A stretch of DNA of 64,000 bases from Cardinalis cardinalis. Taxonomy: Eukaryota; Chordata; Aves; Passeriformes; Cardinalidae. The DNA is taken from contig JACDOX010000031.1 in the NCBI GenBank assembly GCA_014549065.1, positions 3,152,686-3,216,685 of the forward strand, in the 5' to 3' direction. Shown one piece after another: positions 37,991 through 48,700 of this stretch (within the stretch, counting starts at the first letter, position 1; each line of letters opens with the position of its first letter). The notes under the pieces were generated by a model. That model was not told the DNA's origin, searched no databases, and worked only from the letters and a program-made list of their open reading frames with translations. The position numbers and the translations under genes are program-made.

Positions 37991-40382
37991 ACCTGGCAAT
38001 ATTGGGATTTTATTCCAATACTGGAATAGCTGTCATCATTGGGAGAAGTTTACTTATACCATCCATTTTCAGAAAATAATGATAAATTTAATGTTCCAAG
38101 TTTTGATTCACATACTGAATAGAGTTTTGGCTGCTTAGATAAAATCTGAGGTCATGGAGGAGCATCACTTGTAGCTCACTGTAAGGGAGTGTGAGTTGTT
38201 GGAGTAGATCTCTGTTTACCACCAGCAGAAGAAAATATAGCACTTGCTTACAATTTTTGTCTTAAATATGAGACATACAAGCCTGTTTTGATAAGGATGT
38301 TGCTGTTTTTTGTAATGTCAGCTGACATCAGTCACATCCTGAATTTACCAAAGAAAGGGCATCCTTAGTCTTACAGTTTTGTCAGGGAAAGGCAGCTATG
38401 GAAGGGCATGCCAGTTAGCATCCTGTTTGGAGAAATTAATGAAGGGATTGTAAAGGTTTCGAGATTGTTTCACTTCTGAAGACTGAATAGTACTATCAAC
38501 TGCATTACCATAGTACACAGAGACTGTATGACCCCTCCAGCAGCTCTGGACAAGGAGAGAGTACCTAGGGAATGATATATGGAATGGTAGAAATGTACAA
38601 ATAAAAGTAAATGTAGAAGAATTGTTAAAAGAGAGTGATTTGTATGATAGTCTGAAGTTACATCTTTACTTTTTTTCTGAATTCCCAAAGGAGTAGGTGT
38701 AATTACTATAGTGAAACAAAGGTCTGTTCTTAGCACAACTTAGAAAAATCTGTAAGTCGTGACCTGTGCTTTGTCTCAAAGACCATTAACTCTATCCAGG
38801 GAACAAATACTTTGTGTGGTGTCAGCTACAGGAGGGTTTGGGCTTCTTTGCTCCTCTGGTGAGGGACCTGGTGCTGCTTGCTGCAAAGCCAGGTAGGACT
38901 TTGGGGCCGATGCACCCTGTTTGGCAATAGCTTTTGAGATCCCTTGTGTTCAGGCAGTGGGTCAGCCTGATCTCTGCCTCTGGCACCCAGGGAAAACCTG
39001 GAGTAAAGAAACGTAGGATTTCTTGCATGATGGATTTATGTACGCTGTGGATAGAGCTGGTGATTCATGCTGCTTCTAGATGACACTTGAGTGGCCATGT
39101 GCATGAGGGAATCCCTCATCTCTCTTGCACAAGCTGATGCCATTCATCCCTCTCCTGTCAGACATTTAAGGTAGGAGATGCTGCCTTTGGCCTTATGAGG
39201 GTTCAGGTGCAGGTGTCCCTCTCCACTTTGCCTTTGCTCTGGTGCCTGTCTGTTCAGTTCAGCAGGACCAGTCTGTCTGCCCAAGTGCATGTAGATAAGA
39301 CTTGTCAAGATTGGACAGATTAACTTCCTGTGCCATGTATGTTTATGGTTTTGTCTTTATGAGGCATGGTGGGGGATCACGTTATGGACATTAGNCAAGA
39401 TAAGGTGTTTAAGAGGAAGTTACCGGGAATCAGCACCTGGCAATTATGGGCAGGTTTGCCTTCTTGAGGAAGAGCTTTACATAGCCTNGTCACTCATGGC
39501 TGGTTATGTGCTTTGAAAAGTAACCTGTTCGTCACTTCNTGTTCTTTTTAGCAGAATTTCCCATTGTCTTTATAAAAAGGGATGTTTTGCTTTTATTATG
39601 TGTATTACAACAGAATAGCAGGATCCAGGGTTCAGGTGAATCCATTATTTAGATTATGGTCCCTTTATTTTAAATGGATTTGTGTGTGAATAGAGGAAGA
39701 GAGCATTCCAGAGATGTTCTTGCTTTCAAATAGGGGCAAATGTCAGATCCAAGACCAATCTAAATCAGCTGAATAGATGAGATCTACTAGAACATCTCAT
39801 CTTTCAGCATGCCAGGAATGATATCCAGTTAGGTCCTTATTACTGCAGTTTTCAATATAAGTGTTCGTATTTTTCTTTTTCAATAGAATTTAATTCTCTA
39901 TTGAAGCTTGACTCTGACTCAAAACAAGAAAATCTTTCCTTGGAAATATTTATTGTAGTTGATTATAAAAACCTCAAAGGGAATTCATAGCTTGATTGAT
40001 TGTTAGTTTATTGACAGTAGATGCATTGAAATATTTCCAGCTTAAATATTTCTGACTTAATATTTTTAGATACTCTGTAAATACTGTAATCTAGAGATCA
40101 AGTTAATGCATTTAGACCTGCTTAGGTCTGTACAGGGAATAATTCTTTTGGGTCAAGTGAGATTTGAAGGAGCAATGTTTTGGGTTGGGGTTGGGGTTTG
40201 GAACTACACTGTGTGACTGCCTGCCTGTAGAGAAGCTCTGCTGCAGTGCAGTGCCGTGGAGTTCCTTAGCTAAGGAGCTGAGAGCTGTGCTTTGTCTTAG
40301 ACCAGATTATCGATGGGAATTTCCAGCCTTGCTCTGCCTAGTGAAAATTACTTGAAAAAACATCATTAAAGACTGATTATTA
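37991..40382. other. Intronic sequence, nothing recognised
   Basis: It is AT-rich unique sequence without exon, RNA gene or clear repeat. Confidence 0.5.
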
Positions 40383-41095
40383 ATGATGTACTGTCAAAAT
40401 GGAAAGATATATCAAATGAACTTCTCTAGGGATCTGTCTTTGGTCTAGCATTATTCAAAAATTCTATTAACNTCTTTGAGACAGAAATAAGGGAAAACTA
40501 TAAAAATAGCAGACAGCACCACTCTAGAATAAATTTAGTCCAACCAGCTTTGAAAGAATTCATCTAAAGCACAAAATTATTTTGTGAAGTCAGGAAAATT
40601 GTTCTCAATTAGTATGGAAATAATAATAATAACAATGGGGAAGGCTATCTAATGGGCTAGTTCAGAATAATNAATTGCTGTAACCATTGCTCTCTCTGAC
40701 ACGGCAGTCGTACAAATGTGTGGCTCTGTACTGTCCTGTAAGCTCATTATCAATGAGCATTCAGAATACAGAAGTCAAACATAGAACTGAAGGACTGAGG
40801 ATATCCTGATGCACTTGCTGAAAACCGTTGTGGACACAACTTCAAAGATCACTGTAAAAATCCATTGGGTACTAAGGCTTGTCCTTTTGAAGCAGACCTG
40901 AGAGAAAGAAGCAACCAGGTCTGCCTAGTCTAGACAAGGGGGGGGAAATTACAGTCTTTGAGCATGCAGAAAGTTGTTTGAGAAATGGCGATAACCATTT
41001 TTTCCTCATGTCTGAGTGATGATGACGCAAGGAAGTAATGCTGTGGTTTAAAATTTGATGTTGGAAAGAAATGTTCTGTCAATATAAATAGTTTT
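40383..41095 (+). mobile_element. Ancient CR1 LINE internal-to-3' fragment
   Basis: The plus strand follows the old CR1 class. CTGTCAAAATGGAAAGATAT and AGGGATCTGTCTTTGGTC begin it (40391-40445), then GCATTATTCAAAAATTCTAT, and a CAGACAGCACCACTCTAG stretch matching the region after the RT motifs. An AAGTAATGCTGTGGTTTAAA part lies near 41032. It is very degenerate with no coding capacity. A small (AAT)n run at 40619-40634 lies inside. It ends about 300 bp before the KLF12 exon. Confidence 0.6.
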
Positions 41096-41410
41096 TACTG
41101 GTGAAGATGCTAAAATTTTTGTCATTGGTGACTTTGCATAGTGCAAAGAAGCAGGATGATTTTGTACTGTTAATCTTGACACTTTCTAAGGAATGGGAGT
41201 AGAATTTTTTTTCTTTTTAATATTCTGTTCAAACAGAACATGTCTGTGCTTTCTAACATGATTTGTACTTTAAAATTATAAGCTGACCCAAGAAAAGGAA
41301 ACTAATTCTGTGGCTTTCATGATCAAGTTTTGTGGTGTGCATTAGCAATTGGGTATGCAAGTCATCTTTAGCCACATGTGTAACTATGTCCCTTTGTTCT
41401 TCCTCAACAG

Positions 41411-41954
41411 TCTCCAAACGTCCACAACTACCCAGATATGGATGCTGTACCCTTGTTACTAAACAACATGAAGGCCGACCCCACGGAGGATTCATTGTCT
41501 ACAGACCATTTCCAAACACAGACTGAACCAGTGGACTTGTCAATAAACAAAGCCAGGTCATCCCCTACAGCAGCTTCATCTTCACCAGTTTCCATGACAG
41601 CATCAGCCTCCTCCCCTTCCTCTACTTCTACTTCTTCTTCTTCCAGTCGGCCAGCTTCCTCCCCCACAGTAATAACATCAGTCTCCTCAGCAGCATCTGT
41701 ACCATCAGTATTAACTCCAGGTCCTCTTGTGGCCTCTGCATCTGGTGTTGGAGGCCAGCAGTTTTTGCACATTATCCATCCAGTACCACCTTCAAGTCCC
41801 ATGAACTTGCAGTCCAANAAAATGAGTCACGTGCACCGTATCCCCGTGGTGGTACAGTCGGTACCTGTTGTCTATACAGCTGTGAGATCACCTGGGAATA
41901 TGAACAACACTATAGTAGTACCACTGTTGGAGGATGGGAGAAGCCATGTCAAAG
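41411..41954 (+). CDS. KLF12: KLF12, large internal coding exon (repression domain, PVDLS motif)
   Basis: This exon encodes part of Kruppel-like factor 12 (AP-2rep), a nuclear C2H2 zinc-finger repressor that binds GC/CACCC-type sites and was described as a repressor of AP-2alpha transcription. The 544 bp give 181 codons plus one base, opening SPNVHNYPDM and ending HVK. PVDLS at 41528-41542 (exon residues 40-44) is the motif by which KLF3, KLF8 and KLF12 bind the corepressor CtBP. A Ser/Thr/Pro/Ala-rich low-complexity stretch follows at about 41555-41720, then a conserved block with QQFLHIIHPVPP and HRIPVVVQSVPVVYTAVR. The acceptor is AG at 41409-41410 after a pyrimidine tract; the donor is GTAAGG from 41955. 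The exon starts in phase 0 and leaves one base. Base 41818 is N, so residue 136 is Asn or Lys. There are no frame breaks. KLF3 and KLF8 share PVDLS, but the flanking sequence fits KLF12. Confidence 0.96.
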
Positions 41955-42179
41955 GTAAGGTGGAGCCAGATTTGTGCATCTGTGGCATCTCTGAAACTGT
42001 TCTTGTATGAGAAAAACATAATGACAATTATTAAGTTGTTAGTTTCCATACTTACTGTGTTGTTGCTGAAAAGATGTACAACTTACACGATTGGGAGGAG
42101 CCTTTAAAAGTCTTATCCCAGATGATCTTTAAAGTAAATAAGTTTTTTAACTAAGATTGGGTTTAGCAGTGGTGTTAGA

Positions 42180-42860
42180 TGCTCAGACAACTTGTGGCAG
42201 GTTCTGTCCTAAGAGAAGTAAGTCCTCTCCAGAAGCTGAAGAAGTAGGAGAATGGAAAAAATGTCAATGTATGATATTTATGACGATATATAAAAAACAT
42301 CATAGATGAACATGGAAAACTCACCAGGTGTTTCAGATTTAGCAAGGGGAGGAATGTCAGAGGGATTGTTCCCCAGCAAGGATCAAGCAATCATCAGGCT
42401 CTAGGAATGTGTGAAGGAAAGGCTTGTGGACCAAAGAGCATTAGCAGATGCAGAGAAGTAGGTTTTACTAAGCTTAAGGAGTGGCAGTGCAATACTTTGA
42501 ATTAGGTTTCTTCTTCCAGATTAAACAGCAGAAGGGAAGGAAGCCACCCAGAGTGTTTATGTTGGGAATGAGTTTTGCAGACACAGGACCCAAGAGGCAC
42601 AGGGAGGTGTGAAGGGAGGAAGAGGCACATGTCAGAAGGACAGATACACTCTTGAGGTTTCCAAAGAACACAGAAAGGGGAGCTGGAAAGCAAGAAAGAN
42701 TGAGAAACCAACAGTTACTGAGGGAGCAAAAACTTGTTATGGGTAGTGAGATGATGGGTAGAGTAAGGAAAGAAAAAACAGATGTGCCCAGAAACTTTGA
42801 AAGCACAGCTTTNTGAAGGGGGCATTAGTGACAGAGATGGGAATATGAGGAAAGGAATGA
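42180..42860. other. Purine-rich intronic stretch
   Basis: The plus strand is strongly A/G-biased with GAAGG, GGAAGG and AGAAAG runs. The Ser/Leu/Phe-rich frames on the minus strand (42175-42390, 42474-42806) are composition artefacts of this bias. No element was recognised. Confidence 0.5.
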
Positions 42861-43789
42861 GATACTCATTTCAAGGCTCATTGCATGTGAGTGAGTAAAA
42901 TACAGTAATTTTCCCCTGAAATGAGGTATTGCTTGAGGCAGAAAGGGAGGGTATTGACAGATAACCTTACTTTGGGGCTTATGAGGCTGCAGGACATTTA
43001 GTCTTATAATGTCTCTTGTGTTCCTAATTGCATAGTGAACAGGTCTCAACAACTTGTTTCTTACCTCTCATGTCTGTTTTTCATGAACTGGCATCTGTGT
43101 ATTAATTGTACAGGCCTACAGTGATGGGTCATTCAGTTGTTTAGGGGCATCCTGTTGGGTATTAGTCTGTGACTCTCCTGCTGTTNCCTCACTACCCAAA
43201 GGAGGACTCTTAATAGGCTTGGACATGGGAAATGAACTCATTGTTTATCTGAGTCTAGTTATAAGCCTCAAAATTATGGTATAAATTTTGTTGCACTTCA
43301 TACAGTGATTTAATTTTAGCCCTTCGTGCCTTTCTGTCAAGAAATTATGAATAAAACCAGGACTTCATACTGTGTATTCTAGGAAAAAAAACAAACTAAC
43401 AAACAGAAAAAGCAAAGTTTTAGTCTGTATTTTGATTTTGCCACTTCAAGGTGCACCTAACTGAGCTCATTGAGAAATTTTCCTGTTNGTTTTCTTTTCA
43501 AAGGTGCTAGTTGGCTGTGGTAGTAGTCTCCTCTGTAGGAAGCACCTCCTGATCTTGTAAAACTGGAAATTCACTACCCCAGTTTCATCAACAAAATTCC
43601 AGAATTTAATGTGCTGTAGGGATTTCAGCCCATGAACTCCATGCCTTCAGACCTGCCCTGACAATATGGCCTTTGTGCTCTGGTTGGGAGAGGTCATTAG
43701 CCATTAGCCCCTGCATCATCTATTAATGCACAGTTAAAGCAAAAGAAGGTATTAACAGTTCTTCAGTTTATTTTTTTTTTTTCTCATTG

Positions 43790-44360
43790 TCCTTAATTCT
43801 TTTGATTAAGAAGTTCAGGTTAATTTAAATAAATACAGTAGAAGTAAATTGGGCAGCAATCCACTCTAGGTAGTAATCTTTTATCAGCTTTTGCTGGAGT
43901 GTTTTCCATTCTTTAGTGCAAAACAATGTAAATAATTCAATGCAGTTACATTGCACAAATTAACCAATTAAATTATTTTAATATGTGTGCAGACTAAATT
44001 CCCTTCAATAATCAGCTCTTGTGCTGATAACAAAAAATAAATGTGCACAGATTCTAACAGGACATTGTTGCCAAATTGAATTAGTTCCTAATCCTCTACT
44101 AGCTGATGGACAAATGCAGGTTTGGAGTCATCTAGACTCACAGCTTTCAACTTCTACATGAATGCTGCTAATTTTCAGACATAGAAAAATATGCACACTG
44201 AAACAGTTGATCCACAGAGAGCATCAGCAACATAATCCCTGTGTCATTCCTGCATTGGGTGCTAATTCTGAGACGATGTTGATGATCCAGGAGTGCCAGT
44301 TGGGAAGCACTTAAAGTTATGTTTTGCATGACCCTTTATCTAAGCCCTTTCCACACAATT
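43790..44360. other. AT-rich, repeat-poor intronic block; candidate conserved non-coding element
   Basis: This stretch has no CR1 or LTR sequence, almost no low complexity and no N. It is dense in homeodomain-type cores (TTTGATTAAG, TTAATTTAAATAAA, ACCAATTAAATTATTTTAAT) and has GTTGATCCACAG-like sequence. Vertebrate developmental transcription-factor introns often hold conserved enhancers of this composition. Conservation itself cannot be seen in one sequence. Confidence 0.3.
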
Positions 44361-44589
44361 GAGACTAAGGCACTTTCCTGAAAAAAGATATTTTTAATAT
44401 GAAAATTACATCAGATCTGAGCTCAGACATCTCCTGTTTTTCTAGGTTTCAGGTGCTGAGGGGAGCAAATACAAGAAACAGGGCATAGAGAATATTTTTC
44501 TCATGCTGAATTGTCCTCTTCTTTCCAGGTTTGACTAGAACCATTTAATTTTTAGGTTATTTTGCAAAACCTTCTCAGGCTGTCACCAT

Positions 44590-45110
44590 CCCTCTACTNC
44601 TGTCTCCAGGTGTTTTGTACAGGTGGCTTTCTGCTTTCCCTGATGCCTCCCAGACTCTCTCACTCCCAGACAAAACTCTCCTGGTGGCTGCTTTTTTAAG
44701 CAGTTCAAGCAAACAAATCTTTCTTCGTGTTCTGTTTGAATAGTCTCTTCCCTCTGGCACGAGAAGTGGCTACTTTGTCTTCTGCTTTCCTGTCTTCTTC
44801 TATTTCTCTATTTTTTCTAGTCCTTCCCATCTTGCTGACTGCTCTTTGAGTGCCACTTTCAGCAGCTCTGCTTTGTCTCCCCCTCCTTTTCTGTTAATAT
44901 TTCTAACCTATGCTGTCATCTCCTCCTCTGCCTCTGCACATCCTTCTCCACGGTGCCCTTCATTGTGGCATTCTTTGTCTCACCAGCCTTCAGAAGAGTC
45001 TCAGATCTCCTTTTCTGCCTCCCAGTTTGCTGTTTATTTCTGCTGTCTATCTTGCCTCCTCTCTCACTTTTTTTTTTTTGGTTGCAAGGTTTCTTTTTGT
45101 TTTGAAGACA
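44590..45110. repeat. Pyrimidine-rich tract
   Basis: About 500 bp on the plus strand is strongly C/T-biased (CTCCTCCTCTGCCTCTG-type runs), ending with a 14-15 T run at 45067-45080. Overlapping Ser/Leu-rich frames at 44846-45266 follow from the bias. Confidence 0.65.
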
Positions 45111-45429
45111 NGTAGCCCTTGTATCTACAAGATGCTAGCAGCATCCCGTCAGTCCTATGCCACGTGCTACACCCCAAGGTGGGCAATGGGAGACAGGGCT
45201 GTCATGCTGCAAAAGCACCCTTATGTCAGAGTGATGTTCTTTTACAGGATTAAAAACCTAATCTAAATCAAAACCAGGATTGGTGCATTTTTAGGAAGTT
45301 ATTAACAATGCTTAGTTAGAAGGTAATTAGAGAAGACTGTTTTCGGTGTCGGTAATACATCACTTACCATTTACAAATCTTAGTAAATTCCTACAAGTTG
45401 CTGACACCACAGCACTCAGCTATGAACAC

Positions 45430-45780
45430 ACACACAGAGTTACGTACAGACGGCCCCTGTTNACCAGGCACCTTCCTCCCCCTGTGCACCCAATGGGGAG
45501 GACACACTCAAGGGTGATCCCCAGAGCAGTGGGGTCTCTTGCAGCCCCCACAACACCGGTCCGCCTGCGCAAGTTGCCCTCTGCAACCTTCTCCTCTCAT
45601 TATTTCATACACATAAACCAGAGAAATGCATTAGGGCTGTTGGGCACACAGGGGAAGGGAGCCAGGCACAAGTCCTTGTGGACACCGCAGGGCTACACTG
45701 TGCCACCCCCACACCATGGCAGGCTCAAAGTTCACTTCCTTCAAGTGGTCACTGCTCTTGTCACAACCTTAAAAGGTGCT
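45430..45780. other. GC-richer block with several CpGs
   Basis: It is clearly GC-richer than the AT-rich intron around it, with CpGs grouped at 45441-45452 and 45556-45570. An ACACACACA run precedes it at 45428-45436. A 153-codon frame (45346-45807) crosses it without a recognised domain. It could be a decayed LTR or another insertion, or simply unusual composition. Confidence 0.4.
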
Positions 45781-48700
45781 TGGAGTTTTTTTTTCTGTAA
45801 GGATTAGGTGGTGATGACTAGACATTATTGTACATTGAAATATTCCATGAAACAGTATTATAGTCCCACAAAANATTTTCCTTGGTTTTTTTTGCTCCCT
45901 GTTTAGCAATGATAAGCATTGCTGAAAGTTTAATTAGAGGCCCAGCAGGTAGCAGCACCTATAGATAAGACTGCCTGATGGTTTCCCTTAAAACCCAATC
46001 TTCAGTTGCTCCAAGTCTGTCTGTATGTAAACCATTNAGACTAACATTTTCCATACTGCATGTCTGCCTCAAGCTATTTCTGTTTTTTTTTTTGTTTCTT
46101 CCTTTAAGAGGAAATTTTTAAGACGAAAAACTATTCCCCTCTTCCCAAGACTGAGCATCGAGAAAAAAAATGTGGCATTTTCTGTGTGAAAAACTGTAGA
46201 ACCCTCAGGGTTTTTAATGACATGAACCTCATGCCTGGTTTGGACCATTGTTCTTTGCTTTCAGCAGATACCCATGAATACTACTGGCAAATCATGTCCC
46301 TCTAGCAGAAGGTTTTACCAAATACAATATCCTTGAAAATTGTTTTCTGTAGTTCAGAGGAATTAATGCTTTCATTGAAGAGCCTTTTAGAAGCTCCTTC
46401 CTGATACTGGTGGATGAAGTTCTGGTGCGACTTTGATATTTCTGGAGTTTTGGAATAAAATTTATGGATTCTCATTCTTACGGGTTTTTNTGTTTTCAGA
46501 GGGCCCAATCACTTGCAAAATTCACCAGTCAGAACATTATAAATTTAAACTTGCCAACTGAACTTTGTCTGCTTCTCTTGTACATAAACAGCTGTTATGA
46601 CATAGTCTTGGACCTTTTTTATNTTTTATCTGTATGTAGACCTGACAAAAATGCACAGGTTTTTTCTTTTCACAGTTTGCACTGTTTGGCATATTCCTCA
46701 CTGTGGATATATTAATAAGTAGTAAATGCAGTATCTTTTGCTGCAGATTTTTTGTGACTTCAAATAGGTAGTACCATTAGATTACATTATCCACTGCCCT
46801 TACTGTTNTTTTAAAGTACAGCCTGTTATTTCTGCCTACTGTAAAGTTTATTTTGCAAAAATAAATNCAATTTGCAGTTAAAAGACAGAAACTAAGATGT
46901 TCCATATGTTTAGAGGTCAGATTATATGGTCTGTTTGTATAAATTATGCTATGGAAGAGACATTTAATTAAAACCAGTAGTGTTGCCTTTTTTGTTTCAT
47001 GTGGAGTGATAATCCTTTCTGCATTTTAGTAGGCAGTTATTTTGGATTTGAGTTGTATTGAGGCTGGGAGTTTCTACTTTAGCTGCCATCATTTTGTTGT
47101 TACTCACAAAAATCTTCCGTGGCTGTCTGTATTCAGCCTGTCCACCTCCCCCCCTGCTGCCCCCCAGAATGTTGGCTCTGTCTCCTCCTGTTTGGTTGGT
47201 TCAGCTGGAAGAAACACTCGTGGTTCTGGGAAAGCAGGAACAGGTTGGTAGTGGCTTGGCAGGAAGAGAGGCAGGCAGAGGAGAGGCTTGTGTTCATGGT
47301 GGGACCTGTGCTCCTGAAGATGGTGCACATTATTTAAGAGCTAGAGTAAACAGTAGTTTTTGCCAGAGTGGAGAGTTAAAACACAGACTCTGTTACCACA
47401 CAGACACTGTGGTATTTGAAACCAAGGAGGTTGATTTAAGACAAAACGGATTAGCTTAACTATAGGGACTTCCCTAAACAGTCTTCTACTTAAATTTCCA
47501 GGAAAGTGCTACTTCTAGTGTTTCACTAGTGACATACTTGGGTTTTTTCACTGTAGAAGCAAATGCTCTTTTAAGATTCATCAATATGATTTGTTCATGT
47601 TGATGTTCATTGTTCGTTTTCAACTAGGAGGGATTTGAGGAAGGGAATGGAGTACCTCAGTACAAGCATACTCCAACTTGATTTGCGAACCCAGCATAAG
47701 CGGGATGAGTAAATCTCTTTTGACATATCCTGAGTCCCTGCACCTTTTGGAATCTGTAAGTTCCTTCTCTTTCATGCCAAGAATGCCTCTGGCCCTTCAG
47801 TTCTGTATTCTCACCAGGGCTGAGCTTTGATCTGCTTGCTTTTATCCCATGAATTTGGGTCCAGCAGAAACACGTGCCTAAAACTTCTCATTTATTTTCT
47901 CTCTGCCTTGGGTTGTATTGTGCCTTGGACCAACCTGCTGGAAGCTTCCTGATGTCTAAAATATCTCTGGCCTGTTGCACTGTGTAAGCTGCAGTCTGCT
48001 ACCATTGTGTAGTAGTTTCACAGTATTTTATCTAATATTAAATACATTCTGTCCTTACTATTTTTCTTGTTTACTTTTGATGATAGAGTATTTGTATATT
48101 GGATGCTCAGCNAGACATAAATCTCAGTAGTCTTAGTAGTTTCGTTTTTTGTGTAGATGAGGTCTTCTGGCATTGAAATAGNTTAGAAAGAGAAAAGTCC
48201 TTTGTTTAAAAAATGGGTTTGTATTTTTATGTATACAACCCAATGACAGAGATGCTTAAGTATGTGCATATATTACATCTATGCAATCCCTCTTACCTCT
48301 GTATTTCTCCATATAGCTATTATTTTGCAGGTTTATGGCAAATTACTTGACTGTTGAAATGATTTTAAATATTGCCTTTGATTGGATCACAGCAATTAAT
48401 ATTCTCTGCTAGATTAGTTACACTGTATATTTCAGAGCCAGTTCCCATTCTCTGTGAACCATAACCACGCTAGGTGCAGTTAACTGCTAAAGCCATATAG
48501 TCCCATAAAATCTTAATAAAATCTGAAAACTGTGGAGTATGGGTAATCTTGCTATAAATTGTAATAAAAATTACCCCTGTAGACTCTATATTNTGACCAT
48601 TACGTTCATGGATACTGCTGCTTTGTACATAAAGTTTTATGAAATAAATCGACCAATTCTGCTGCCCCTACCAGGCACCAAGNTGTTTTGATCAAAAATC

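Larger units (their letters stand above)
1..41410 (+). other. KLF12: KLF12 intron upstream of the large coding exon (3' part)
   Basis: This is non-coding DNA ending in a pyrimidine-rich tract and the acceptor dinucleotide AG at 41409-41410, directly before the KLF12 reading frame. I looked for the short upstream exon that should encode the N-terminal residues, including a VKTE-type stretch, and did not find it, so it probably lies before base 1. The intron is AT-rich with interspersed CR1 and LTR fragments listed separately. Long introns are typical of KLF12 in vertebrates. The 5' donor of this intron is not in the window. Confidence 0.8.

Noticed and set aside
41221..41250. p53-like or steroid-receptor-like half-site (GAACATGTCT) shortly before the exon
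   Set aside because: A single ten-base half-site occurs often by chance; no second half-site at suitable spacing was seen.
41428..41817. 129-codon minus-strand acidic frame (Glu/Asp/Val-rich)
   Set aside because: It is the antisense shadow of the KLF12 Ser-rich exon; TCT/TCC codons read backwards give Glu/Gly/Arg-type codons.
44846..45266. Two overlapping Ser/Leu-rich frames
   Set aside because: They are artefacts of a long pyrimidine-rich tract.
45346..45807. 153-codon plus-strand open frame
   Set aside because: It follows from GC-rich composition, has no recognisable domain, and lies in the middle of a defined KLF12 intron without splice evidence.
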